DNA of 64,000 nucleotides from Sulfitobacter sp. HGT1 (lineage in GTDB: Bacteria > Pseudomonadota > Alphaproteobacteria > Rhodobacterales > Rhodobacteraceae): the NCBI RefSeq assembly GCF_013282155.1, contig NZ_BLWI01000005.1, positions 186,001 to 250,000 of the forward strand, read 5' to 3'. The notes beneath the pieces are model-generated. The model did no database searches and was not told where the DNA came from. It worked only from the letters and a program-made list of their open reading frames with translations. This document shows positions 35,778-44,732 of this stretch, piece after piece. The translations under genes were made by a program, and so were the position numbers. Each line of letters starts with the position of its first letter. The first letter of the stretch is position 1.

Positions 35778-36428
35778 ATGGATCGGGCGAAACCACTGCC
35801 ATCTTATCTGGCACAACGATATCACGGTTGGAAAGCAACCACTTACGCCGAGAATCAAGCTTGGTACAAACGTCTTGCCAGCGACGGGCAGCACCCCCGT
35901 GCAATGGTGATTTCGTGCTGCGACAGTCGTGTTCATGTTACGTCGATTTTTGGTGCCGATCAGGGCGAATTCTTTATTCACCGGAATATTGCCAATCTGG
36001 TCCCGCCCTACTTGCCCGATGGCGAACAGCACGGCACGTCCGCCGCCGTCGAATACGCGGTCCAATCCTTGAACGTCGCGCATTTGATCGTGCTGGGACA
36101 TTCCAGTTGCGGCGGTGTGCAAGGCTGCATCGATATGTGTCAGGGCAAGGCCCCGCAGCTGGATGCAAAGGACAGCTTTGTCGGCCGCTGGATGGATATT
36201 TTGCGTCCAAAATACGAGATCGTAGCCGAGATTGAAGACCCCCAGGAACAAGTGCGCCAGCTTGAAAAACACGCGGTGATGACGTCGCTTGAGAATCTTA
36301 TGACTTTCCCGTGGATCGCGGAGAAGGTCGACGAAGGCAAGCTGACCTTGCACGGATTGTGGACCGACATCGGCGAGGGCGGGCTTGAGTGCTATAGCGC
36401 TGACAAGGAAATGTTCCTGCCGGTTTAA
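35778..36428 (+). CDS. Beta-class carbonic anhydrase
   Basis: 216 residues. Zinc ligands: C48 in ISCCDSRVHV, then H108 and C111 in LGHSSCGGVQG; the catalytic Asp-Arg pair D49/R51 is kept. FIHRNIANLVPPY and GTSAAVEYAVQSLNVAHLIV are typical. It interconverts CO2 and bicarbonate in the cytoplasm. An AAGGAG stretch lies somewhat far (about 12 bases) before the ATG at 35778; an earlier ATG at 35770 is out of frame. Confidence 0.96.
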   Translation: MDRAKPLPSYLAQRYHGWKATTYAENQAWYKRLASDGQHPRAMVISCCDSRVHVTSIFGADQGEFFIHRNIANLVPPYLPDGEQHGTSAAVEYAVQSLNVAHLIVLGHSSCGGVQGCIDMCQGKAPQLDAKDSFVGRWMDILRPKYEIVAEIEDPQEQVRQLEKHAVMTSLENLMTFPWIAEKVDEGKLTLHGLWTDIGEGGLECYSADKEMFLPV

Positions 36429-36502
36429 AGGCGGTCAGCAGAAATCAGATCAGTATATTTTTTGTACTTGCTCAGGGGCGCGAGGGGTGATCTGTTCATG
36501 CT

Positions 36503-37099
36503 ATGATTGTACCGATATTGCTATTTCTCGTATCGCTATTTGGCACGGTTGTGTCGATGTCTTCCGCCGTTTGGTCGGACATGATCCTGATCGCTGGCCC
36601 GTGTACCGTTGCAAGCGTTTTCATCCTGTACAGCGAAACCCGCAAGTGGGTGGCAAGCCGGAGCGAACCTGCCGGTCGTTTGATCGTGATTGACGGGTCT
36701 AACGTGATGTATTGGCGCGATGGCACCCCGCGTATCGAATGCGTGCAGGAGGTTGTTGATCATCTGAAAAAGCAGGGCTTTGATCTGGGCGTCATGTTCG
36801 ACGCAAATGCGGGCTATCTGTTTTCTGGTCGGTATCGGGATGACAGGGCGATGAGCCGGCTGCTGAAATTACCACTGGAAAACGTGATGGTTGTGCCCAA
36901 GGGGATGCCCGCAGATCCGTATATTCTGAACGCCGCGCGCGACATGGGGGCAGTTATCCTTACCAACGACCGTTTCCGCGACTGGGCCGTGGAGTTTCCG
37001 GAAATTCACAAACCGGGGCACCTGATAAAGGGTGAATACAGGCAAGGCAGGCTGTGGTTCGACTTTGCAACGGAGGGCGGTGTCGGGGTGGCGGCCTAG
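36503..37099 (+). CDS. Membrane-anchored NYN/Zc3h12a-type ribonuclease-like protein
   Basis: 198 residues. Two N-terminal membrane helices (about 2-20 MIVPILLFLVSLFGTVVS and 27-43 MILIAGPCTVASVFILY) are followed by a PIN-like domain of the Zc3h12a/NYN type: RLIVIDGSNVMYW (D64), LGVMFDANAGYLF (D100), MVVPKGMPADPYIL (D138) and VILTNDRFRDWAVEFP (D156, D160). These acidic residues match the metal site of Regnase-like endoribonucleases. An active, inner-membrane RNase facing the cytoplasm is inferred; its targets are unknown. It follows the carbonic anhydrase gene by 74 bp and ends before a bidirectional terminator. Confidence 0.85.
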   Translation: MIVPILLFLVSLFGTVVSMSSAVWSDMILIAGPCTVASVFILYSETRKWVASRSEPAGRLIVIDGSNVMYWRDGTPRIECVQEVVDHLKKQGFDLGVMFDANAGYLFSGRYRDDRAMSRLLKLPLENVMVVPKGMPADPYILNAARDMGAVILTNDRFRDWAVEFPEIHKPGHLIKGEYRQGRLWFDFATEGGVGVAA

Positions 37100-37183
37100 G
37101 AAATCTGGCTGAATGTGATGGCAGTACTTTGGCGGCTATGGGCGTCCAGTAATGGGATACTCGATCCTGTAGCCTGAACGACA

Positions 37184-37213
37184 AAGGGCCCGCGACATGC
37201 GCGGGCCCTTGTT
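37184..37213. terminator. Bidirectional terminator between the NYN gene and asd
   Basis: AAGGGCCCGCG and CGCGGGCCCTT form an 11-bp perfect stem around ACATG, with GTTT on the plus side and TTTGT on the minus side. It serves the NYN-domain gene and the convergent asd. Confidence 0.85.
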
Positions 37214-37237
37214 TGAACTCATGAAGAGTAGAAGGGC

Positions 37238-38260
37238 TTAGCCTTTTTTCAGCACTTCGCGGCCCAGCAGTTCTGCGATCTGCACCGCGTTCAACGCAGC
37301 GCCCTTGCGCAGGTTGTCGCTGACGCACCACAGGTTAAGACCGTTGTCGATTGTGCTGTCCTGACGGATGCGGCTGATGAAGGTCGCAAAATCGCCGGCA
37401 CATTCAACGGGGGTTACGTATCCGCCGTCTTCACGCTTGTCGATCACCATAACGCCTGGGGCTTCGCGCAGGATGTCGCGGGCCTCGTTCTCGTCCAGAT
37501 GCTCTTCGAATTCGATGTTGATCGATTCGGCATGGCCGACAAAGACAGGGACGCGCACGCAAGTGGCGGTGACTTTGATCTTGGGGTCGACGATTTTCTT
37601 CGTCTCGACCATCATCTTCCATTCTTCTTTCGTGTCACCGCTGTCCATAAACACGTCGATATGCGGGATCACGTTGAAGGCAATCTGCTTGGTGAACTTG
37701 CGCGCAGGCTTGCTGTCGGTCGGGTTATAGATCGACTTGGTCTGGTCCCACAGCTCGTCCATCCCGTCTTTGCCCGCACCGGACACCGACTGATAGGTCG
37801 AAACGACAACGCGCTTGATCGTTGCGCGGTCATGCAGCGGCTTGAGGGCCACAACCATCTGAGCAGTCGAACAGTTGGGGTTCGCAATGATGTTTTTCTT
37901 GGAATAACCGTGAATTGCCTGAGGGTTTACCTCGGGGACGATCAACGGGATATCCGGATCGTAGCGATACAGCGACGAGTTATCGATGACCACACAACCG
38001 GCCTTGGCGGCTTTGGGGGCGTATTTTTTGGTCGCTTCCGAACCTACGGCGAACAACGCCATATCCCAGCCCGTAAAGTCGAACGTATCCAAGTCTTTCG
38101 TCTTGAGTGTCTTATCGCCAAAGCTGACTTCGGATCCCATAGACTTGCGCGAGGCAAGTGCCACGATCTCATCCACAGGGAAGTGGCGCTCGGCCAGAAT
38201 ATTCAGCATTTCACGGCCCACATTACCAGTGGCACCCGCGATGACGACGCGATAACCCAT
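37238..38260 (-). CDS. asd: Aspartate-semialdehyde dehydrogenase
   Basis: 340 residues. NADP-binding start YRVVIAGATGNVGREMLNIL, ALASRKSMGSEVSFG, the active-site cysteine C130 in IIANPNCSTAQM, VVSTYQSVSGAGKDGMDEL and the substrate-binding VFVGHAESINIEF are all present. It reduces aspartyl phosphate to aspartate semialdehyde for lysine/diaminopimelate, threonine and methionine synthesis. Single gene with its own terminator downstream. Confidence 0.97.
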   Translation of the reverse strand: MGYRVVIAGATGNVGREMLNILAERHFPVDEIVALASRKSMGSEVSFGDKTLKTKDLDTFDFTGWDMALFAVGSEATKKYAPKAAKAGCVVIDNSSLYRYDPDIPLIVPEVNPQAIHGYSKKNIIANPNCSTAQMVVALKPLHDRATIKRVVVSTYQSVSGAGKDGMDELWDQTKSIYNPTDSKPARKFTKQIAFNVIPHIDVFMDSGDTKEEWKMMVETKKIVDPKIKVTATCVRVPVFVGHAESINIEFEEHLDENEARDILREAPGVMVIDKREDGGYVTPVECAGDFATFISRIRQDSTIDNGLNLWCVSDNLRKGAALNAVQIAELLGREVLKKG

Positions 38261-38336
38261 CTTAAAACTCCAATACTAAAATGTGATGGTGCGCGCCTCT
38301 TATACCGCTTGGGACTGCGGGGGAAGGGGGTGTGCG

Positions 38337-39512
38337 TTAATGGGTTGTGTCACGTGAAAACAGATAGACAAACAACCCGGCGGCCATCATCCCGGCAAAC
38401 AAGGTGAAAATGACGACATATGGGGCCTGTGCGGTGATTGCAGGTTGGCTGGCCCCGAAGGCGCGACCCGATAAAAACTGCGCAACGCCGACGCCGCCAA
38501 TGCTGCACAGGTTCAAAAGGGTCATGCCCCGTCCGATCAGATGGGGCGGCAGAAAGCTGCGCCCATGCGCGATAATCACGGCATAGGTTGCACCGAAAAA
38601 GCCGATGGCCGCCATCAGACATGTCGCCAGTATCAAGCCGCTTGCAGGGAAAAAGATCAGGCCACATAGCGCCAGCAGGTTTACGGTGGTCCCTGCGACA
38701 ACGACCCATTTCGTGCTGCCCGCCAAGCGGTCAAGCGGGCCATAGGCGAAAGTGCCTGCCACCATGGCGGCCCCCATCAGCAATGTCGCCAGACCGATTT
38801 GATGCGCATCTGCGTTAAAGACGTCTTCGAAATAGGGGCCGATCCACAGACCCCGCAGCGCGCCCACCTGGGCATAGCTGACGGCCATGATCGGAAAAAT
38901 GAACCACAGGGCTTTGATCTTGAAAACGGCCAACAGGCTGCCACGGACTTCGCCTTCGGGTGTGGCAGGGTCGCGCACCACGGCCCAGATGCCCAGGGCG
39001 GTCAAACTGGTGATGGCGCAAAGCCCCCAAAGTGACGCGCGCCAGCCGATCGTCTCGGCCGCGATGGCCATAGGGTAAGACGCGACAAGGTTTCCGCAGG
39101 TGCCGACGCCGACCATGACGGATGCCAGAACCACGAAACGCGCAGGCGGGTATTCACGCGCAAAGATATAGTAGGACGCCATCAAGACGGGTGCGCAGCC
39201 GATGCCGATCAGGACCATCGCAATGTCGATATGCAAAGGGGTCGTCGCCAGCGCAAAGATCGCGGCCCCGCCACCGCCGCCCAAAAGCAGCAAGCTGGCA
39301 GCAGTCCGTCGTGGCCCGACAGTATCAAGGGCCCAGCCGACCGGCAGTTGCATTGCGGCAAAGGCAAAGAACCAAAGGCCCGACGCAAAGGCGAGGTCTT
39401 CGGGGCCTGCACCGATATCGGCGCGCAGGGCCGGGCTGAGGACAGCCAGAAAAGCGCGGAAGAACTGGCTGAGCACATAGGCGAGGCCCAGCAGGGCAAT
39501 ACCGCGGGTCAT
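38337..39512 (-). CDS. MFS transporter (aldolase-linked)
   Basis: 391 residues, about twelve membrane helices. MFS loop 2-3 is seen as LPVGWALDTVGPRRTAASLLL, with YGPLDRLAGSTKWVVVAG as the second-half equivalent. The start overlaps the HpaI-type aldolase stop (ATGA), so the two are co-translated. An uptake role for the hydroxy-keto acid or aromatic breakdown product used by the aldolase is inferred from this pairing; the substrate is not readable from sequence. Confidence 0.88.
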   Translation of the reverse strand: MTRGIALLGLAYVLSQFFRAFLAVLSPALRADIGAGPEDLAFASGLWFFAFAAMQLPVGWALDTVGPRRTAASLLLLGGGGGAAIFALATTPLHIDIAMVLIGIGCAPVLMASYYIFAREYPPARFVVLASVMVGVGTCGNLVASYPMAIAAETIGWRASLWGLCAITSLTALGIWAVVRDPATPEGEVRGSLLAVFKIKALWFIFPIMAVSYAQVGALRGLWIGPYFEDVFNADAHQIGLATLLMGAAMVAGTFAYGPLDRLAGSTKWVVVAGTTVNLLALCGLIFFPASGLILATCLMAAIGFFGATYAVIIAHGRSFLPPHLIGRGMTLLNLCSIGGVGVAQFLSGRAFGASQPAITAQAPYVVIFTLFAGMMAAGLFVYLFSRDTTH

Positions 39513-40285
39513 TTAAGGGTATCTTGCCATTTGGAGGCCAAAGCCTGCGCTGTATGGCTGAGGATCAAAATATCGGCCCCCACAGCAACAAAACGCGCGC
39601 CTGCCTTGATCGCGTCATGGGTCATCTCGTCATGTGTCGACAGGATGCCGGCGGCCTTGCCCGAAGCGTCGATCTTGGTCAGTGCCCCCATAATCGCAGT
39701 CTGGACATCGGGGTGCAACGCATTGCCCATCTGCCCCATGTCGGCGGCCAGATCGGCAGGGCCGATAAAGACCCCGTCAATTCCGTCAATCGAAAGGATT
39801 TCATCAAGGTTCGCAAGGCCTTTGACGCTTTCCACCTGCACCAACAGGCAAATCTGGTCATTCGCCGTCAGGCCATAATCGGTGATTTGCGAAAACCGCG
39901 CAGCGCGGGTCACGGCATAGCCGACGCCGCGATCACCCTGCGGGGGATAGGTGACATCGCGCACCAGCTGGCGGGCCTGATCGGCATTATCCACCATCGG
40001 TACCAGCACGGTTTGCGCGCCGGCATCCAGTACCTGCTTGATCAGGTAGGTTTCGCCAATCGGGACGCGGACAACAGGGTGGCTGGGCGAGGCTTCGAGA
40101 ACCTGCAACTGGGCCAGGATCGAGCGCAGATCGTTGGGGGCGTGTTCGCCATCAATGACCAACCAGTCAAAGCCCGCCGTCCCCATCAGTTCGGCGCTAA
40201 ACGTATCGGCGAGGCCCAGCCAGCATCCGAAAACCGTTTTTCCGTCTTTGAGGGCTTGCTTGAACGGATTATGTGGTGCGGGCAT
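39509..40285 (-). CDS. HpcH/HpaI family aldolase
   Basis: 258 residues from the ATG at 40285 with AAGGA 8 bases upstream; the open frame begins 33 bases earlier. Class II pyruvate-aldolase motifs: FGCWLGLADTFSAELMGTAGFDWLVIDGEHAPND (His base and phosphate/pyruvate pocket), PVVRVP, GAQTVLVPMVDNADQAR, VQVESVKGLANLDEIL (metal Glu) and GVFIGPADLAADMG (metal Asp). It cleaves 4-hydroxy-2-oxo acids such as hydroxy-oxo-heptanedioate to pyruvate plus an aldehyde, reversibly. Substrate is not determined. First gene of an operon with the MFS transporter. Confidence 0.93.
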   Translation of the reverse strand: MPAPHNPFKQALKDGKTVFGCWLGLADTFSAELMGTAGFDWLVIDGEHAPNDLRSILAQLQVLEASPSHPVVRVPIGETYLIKQVLDAGAQTVLVPMVDNADQARQLVRDVTYPPQGDRGVGYAVTRAARFSQITDYGLTANDQICLLVQVESVKGLANLDEILSIDGIDGVFIGPADLAADMGQMGNALHPDVQTAIMGALTKIDASGKAAGILSTHDEMTHDAIKAGARFVAVGADILILSHTAQALASKWQDTLK

Positions 40286-40339
40286 GGGCGTGTTCCTTGG
40301 CAATATGTTCAAGGGCACACTAGGGGGATCGATTGACCA

Positions 40340-40405
40340 CTGTCCAGTGGGGGCGCTGCCCCCGCCGCCATTTGGCGGCTCCCCCGGAGTTTATTTAGCA
40401 AAATG
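40340..40405. repeat. Roseobacter-type GC-rich stem-loop repeat
   Basis: GGGGGC/GCCCCC (40349-40363, loop GCT) is followed directly by GCCGCC/GGCGGC (40364-40379, loop ATTT) and then CCCCCGGAGTTTATTT. This double stem-loop with a CCCCGGAGT..TTT tail resembles a dispersed element I recall from many roseobacter genomes. It lies just past the end of the membrane winged-helix gene and could terminate it. Confidence 0.6.
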
Positions 40406-40411
40406 AATGGA

Positions 40412-41116
40412 TCAGAGTACTTTTATCACGGTCTTGTCGATGGCCAGCATATAGCCGCGGCGAGCGATATTCTTGACCAGCAGTTCGGAGACGATCTGAT
40501 TGCCGAGTGTGTCGCGCAACCGTTTGATCCGCGTTGCACCGGCGGCTTCGTCACAGTCCGATGCGTTGCGGCCTGATATGACGCCTTCGATTTCGGAGCC
40601 GGAAAGGACATCGTCATCCATCCGCGCTTCGGCAAGCACCGACATCGTTTCCATCGCGGCGGCGGTGAGTTTGAAACCAAGGTTGTTGAGATAGACGGTA
40701 TTTTCCTCGCGGCTGATGAGCAGGGAGTTCACCTGGATGCCGACACGTTCGATTTGCGCCATGCGGCGGTTAAAGCCGATCAGCATGATCAGAAAGACAA
40801 GGGCGGCGATCAGCATCGCTGTGGCAAAGACCAGCAAGACGATGATGACAATCCGGTAGCTTGAGAGGGTTTCGGAAAACGCCGTGCCCGATTGCGCGAG
40901 GATTTCGAGCAGTTTGATTTCGGCCTGTGTGGTCAGGTCATCGTTTTCGATAAAGATGCGTTCGACCTGCGCGTTAAAGGCATTTGCATCGGGCAATGCC
41001 CATAGCAACAGCCCCGCACCGATGAGCAGGATCAATGCGACGGCGGCAATGCCACCGCCGACAAACCGGCCACCGGTGCGGCGCATCTTAGAAGCGGAGG
41101 AAGTTTGGTCCGGCAC
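40412..41116 (-). CDS. Membrane-tethered winged-helix protein (possible transmembrane regulator)
   Basis: 234 residues. Helix 1 (about 18-41, FVGGGIAAVALILLIGAGLLLW), a 46-residue periplasmic loop, helix 2 (about 88-114, RIVIIVLLVFATAMLIAALVFLI), a short linker, and a C-terminal segment (147-230: GFKLTAAAMETMSVLAEA, GSEIEGVISG, ATRIKRLRDTLGNQIVSELLVKNIARRGYMLAID) with the layout of an OmpR/PhoB winged helix including the RRGYxL wing. The start is GTG at 41116 with AAAGGAGA just upstream, overlapping the secreted-protein gene by 29 bp; an ATG at 41086 lies 1 bp past that gene's stop. I infer a ToxR-like membrane transcription factor with reversed domain order. Confidence 0.75.
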   Translation of the reverse strand: MPDQTSSASKMRRTGGRFVGGGIAAVALILLIGAGLLLWALPDANAFNAQVERIFIENDDLTTQAEIKLLEILAQSGTAFSETLSSYRIVIIVLLVFATAMLIAALVFLIMLIGFNRRMAQIERVGIQVNSLLISREENTVYLNNLGFKLTAAAMETMSVLAEARMDDDVLSGSEIEGVISGRNASDCDEAAGATRIKRLRDTLGNQIVSELLVKNIARRGYMLAIDKTVIKVL

Positions 41117-41381
41117 TGTCTCTCCTTTGGTTTAGTCCTTCGTTGCCAAACACCGACACGATGTTGAGCAATGTCCAGCCGTTTGCCGCGAGGCGTTGGG
41201 ACAGTTGGGCGCGCGCAGCGGCCTTGCTGCAGGCCCCCGTTATTTCCGCGACACCGTAATGGAGCCGCAGCGGGTTTTCTTGTTTTGCCTTATAGTCTGC
41301 ATAGCAGCCGGCGGCCTGAGCAGGCAAGGCTGCAAGGCTGAGGGCGGCAATCATAACCAAGGAATATGAGGTGTGTTTCAT
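41088..41381 (-). CDS. Small secreted protein with two cysteines
   Basis: 97 residues. A clear signal peptide (MKHTSYSLVMIAALSLAALP then AQA) precedes a mature part beginning AGCYADYKAKQENPLRLHYGV and having a second Cys (TGACSKAAARAQLSQRLAANGW), so one disulfide is possible. The ending LLNIVSVFGNEGLNQRRDS fits a protein I recall as a conserved roseobacter hypothetical. It overlaps the membrane winged-helix gene by 29 bp, which suggests that the two are co-translated and that this periplasmic protein may be the sensor partner. That role is inference. Confidence 0.78.
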   Translation of the reverse strand: MKHTSYSLVMIAALSLAALPAQAAGCYADYKAKQENPLRLHYGVAEITGACSKAAARAQLSQRLAANGWTLLNIVSVFGNEGLNQRRDSAGPNFLRF

Positions 41382-41408
41382 GGTGGAAACTTTGCGCTTT
41401 TATCTGTG

Positions 41409-41457
41409 GATATTCAATATCGATCGGGGCGGGGCTGCGTTGTTATCCGATAACAAC
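41409..41457. promoter_or_regulatory. Two perfect palindromes in a divergent promoter region
   Basis: GATATTCAATATC (41409-41421) and GTTGTTATCCGATAACAAC (41439-41457) each have perfect arms around one central base; their centres are 33 bp apart, close to three helical turns. They lie between the small secreted-protein/winged-helix operon and the divergent His/Gln-rich secreted protein. Strong operator candidates; the regulator may be the winged-helix protein itself. Confidence 0.6.
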
Positions 41458-41571
41458 CCGCCGTTATTGCCTGTCTGAAGGGGGCCGGGCCAATTTGATG
41501 CCAGAGGTCGAAAACGTATTTGGCTTTGCATGGGTCTGGACCCGTGCCCCTCAGAGAAAAGGATCAGACCC

Positions 41572-42108
41572 ATGTATCACAAGTTCATCGCAACCATCGC
41601 CGCCGTCTCCATTGCGATCACAGGTTTTACCGCCACACCAGCAGCCGCAGGGGACCGGAACCGGGACCTTGCCAGGATCGCGGCAGGCGTGTTGGGCGTG
41701 GCGATTATTGGCAAGATTATCCACGACAATAACAAGGACCGCCGGGATCAGGCGCATGTCAATCAAGGGCGTACGAACCGCGACCATGTGGTGACGCGCC
41801 AGCAGGTTCAGCCGCGGCCGCTGCCCCAGAAGTACCGCAAGCAGAAGCAGCACCAACATCAACAGCAGCGTCACCAGCAACGTCAGTATCATGACAGCAA
41901 GCTTTTGCCGCAGCACTGTTTCAAAAGCTATGACACGCGCCGCGGTCAGGTGCTGATGTTCGGCGGCCGGTGTCTGCAAAATAATTTCCGTTATGCCAAT
42001 CGGCTGCCGCAATACTGCGCGCAGACGATCCGCACCTTGCAAGGCAAGCGCAGAGGGTATGATGCCCGGTGCCTGCGTGGTGAGGGATACCGTTTGGCGC
42101 GTGGGTAA
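41572..42108 (+). CDS. Secreted basic protein with His/Gln-rich linker
   Basis: 178 residues from the ATG at 41572 with AAGGA 9 bases upstream. Signal peptide (MYHKFIATIAAVSIAITGFT..AAA), then GDRNRDLARIAAGVLGVAIIGKII, which is a short hydrophobic or glycine-zipper-like segment, then a basic linker very rich in Gln, His, Arg and Lys (about 75-115), and a C-terminal domain with four Cys (PQHCFKSYDTRRGQVLMFGGRCLQ, QYCAQTIRTL, YDARCLRGEGYRL). Two disulfides and metal or polyanion binding by the linker are plausible. No named family recognised. It is followed by a strong terminator. Confidence 0.8.
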   Translation: MYHKFIATIAAVSIAITGFTATPAAAGDRNRDLARIAAGVLGVAIIGKIIHDNNKDRRDQAHVNQGRTNRDHVVTRQQVQPRPLPQKYRKQKQHQHQQQRHQQRQYHDSKLLPQHCFKSYDTRRGQVLMFGGRCLQNNFRYANRLPQYCAQTIRTLQGKRRGYDARCLRGEGYRLARG

Positions 42109-42153
42109 TTCCAGGCGCTAAAGCCGGAGGGCCTAACCGCCGTCCGGATAGAG

Positions 42154-42185
42154 AGGGAGGGGTGTTCGGGCATCTCTCCCTTTTT
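42154..42185 (+). terminator. Rho-independent terminator
   Basis: AGGGAGGGGTG pairs with CATCTCTCCCT (11 pairs, two G-U) around TTCGGG, followed by five Ts. It ends the His/Gln-rich secreted-protein gene. Confidence 0.85.
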
Positions 42186-42289
42186 CATGTTGGTGAATGC
42201 GGCTTATGTGCGCCTTCGGCGAGGATATTGTTGAGCCAGAGAAGCCCCGAGGGGTTGAGAATCGGCGGGGTCTGGGGTTGTTGGGCGGC

Positions 42290-42907
42290 ATGGGACCAGA
42301 TTTTGAATTTGAAAGAGATGCCTATGCGCGCGGATTTTCGCGGGTTGCGGGCGTGGATGAGGTGGGCCGTGGGCCATTGGCAGGACCGGTGACGGCTGCG
42401 GCAGTGGTTTTGGACCCGGAGCGTATTCCGGACGGATTGAACGATTCAAAGAAGCTGAGCAAAAAGGCACGCGAACGTCTGTATGAAGAGATCATGCAGG
42501 TCGCGGATGTCAGTATCGCCCATGCATCCGTCGCAGAAATCGAAGAGCTGAATATTTTGCGTGCCAGCCACCTTGCGATGGTGCGTGCATTGGATGGGCT
42601 GAAACAGCCTGCGGATTTCGCGCTTGTGGACGGAAACATGCTTCCACGGGATTTGAAGATAAAAGCCCAGACTTTGATCAAGGGCGATGCGCGTTCCCAG
42701 TCAATTTCGGCTGCCTCAATTATGGCCAAAATATGTCGAGATTGTGTCATGTTGTCATTGGCGCAACAGCACCCCGGATATGGCTGGGAGACCAACATGG
42801 GATACGGGTCAAAAAGACACATAGAGGCGCTCCGAAATCTTGGGGTAACCCCACACCATAGACGTTTGTTCAAACCCGTACACAACATGTTGTATCAAGA
42901 AAAATAA
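42290..42907 (+). CDS. rnhB: Ribonuclease HII
   Basis: 205 residues from the ATG at 42290; the open frame begins at 42197 but the extra N-terminal residues are not RNase HII-like. The active-site motif VAGVDEVGRGPLAGPVTAAAV (DEVGRG) opens the protein, followed by GLNDSKKLSKKARERLYEEI, FALVDGNMLP (third acidic residue) and SQSISAASIMAKICRD with the last Asp. It nicks RNA-DNA hybrids and removes misincorporated ribonucleotides. The ribosome site is weak. It is followed directly by the ccrM promoter region. Confidence 0.95.
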   Translation: MGPDFEFERDAYARGFSRVAGVDEVGRGPLAGPVTAAAVVLDPERIPDGLNDSKKLSKKARERLYEEIMQVADVSIAHASVAEIEELNILRASHLAMVRALDGLKQPADFALVDGNMLPRDLKIKAQTLIKGDARSQSISAASIMAKICRDCVMLSLAQQHPGYGWETNMGYGSKRHIEALRNLGVTPHHRRLFKPVHNMLYQEK

Positions 42908-42910
42908 CTA

Positions 42911-44109
<1,199 letters not shown>

Positions 44110-44197
44110 GCCGCGCCTTTTCACACAGTTTTACGAACACCGCCGGTGCCCCGCGTCCTTCCACATGAAGGTACGCCCCAAAGGGTACTCACCTTGG

Positions 44198-44224
44198 CCC
44201 CGCCTGTATGGCGGGGTCTTTTTC
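44198..44224 (+). terminator. Rho-independent terminator after ccrM
   Basis: CCCCGCC and GGCGGGG form a 7-bp stem around TGTAT, followed by TCTTTTTC. It lies about 90 bp past the ccrM stop and just before the convergent receiver gene. Confidence 0.85.
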
Positions 44225-44237
44225 GTTTGAAGACGTG

Positions 44238-44672
44238 TCAGTGCAATTGCGGTTTCGCATTTTTAGCATGGTTGAACGCGTCCATCAGATAGTGCTGTCC
44301 GAACTCTGACTTGTTGACCACATGCAGCACGCCTGCTGTTGCGGCTTTTTCCCACATAAAGGGGGAGGGCCAATCGCTGACCATGACAACGGTGACATGG
44401 GAAAAACCCCCGAGTGTTGACAGTTCAACGGCAAAGTCGGCACCAAGGCCGTCTGGCAGGCGATTGTCGAGCAGGATCATCGACACAGGGTATTTTGCCA
44501 GTGTCTGCCGTGCCTCTCTTAGGGTGGCTGCGACATAGACTTGCATGCCTGAAAGGCTTCGGCTGATCATTCGCTTCATCTTGAGTTGGTCGAATTTGCT
44601 GTCTTCGATGATCAAGCAGGCTTGTGGCACGAGTGCGCTGTTTGCCTGTTGGAAAAGTTGCTGACTTGGCAT
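44238..44672 (-). CDS. Single-domain response regulator (receiver)
   Basis: 144 residues from the ATG at 44672, preceded by GGAGG at 6 bases; two earlier in-frame ATGs lack this. A receiver domain fills residues 17-140: acidic pair in CLIIEDSKFD, phospho-acceptor D69 in SMILLDNRLPDG, Ser99 in VVMVSDWP and Lys121 in VVNKSEFG. There is no output domain, and no histidine kinase is adjacent. It may act through protein contacts, in the manner of CheY or DivK. Divergent or convergent neighbours (ccrM, alkB) do not clarify its role. Confidence 0.92.
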   Translation of the reverse strand: MPSQQLFQQANSALVPQACLIIEDSKFDQLKMKRMISRSLSGMQVYVAATLREARQTLAKYPVSMILLDNRLPDGLGADFAVELSTLGGFSHVTVVMVSDWPSPFMWEKAATAGVLHVVNKSEFGQHYLMDAFNHAKNAKPQLH

Positions 44673-44732
44673 GAATACCTCCACCATGATCGAGAATAGC
44701 TTCAATCATGGCAGAGGTAGATTAACATGCCG

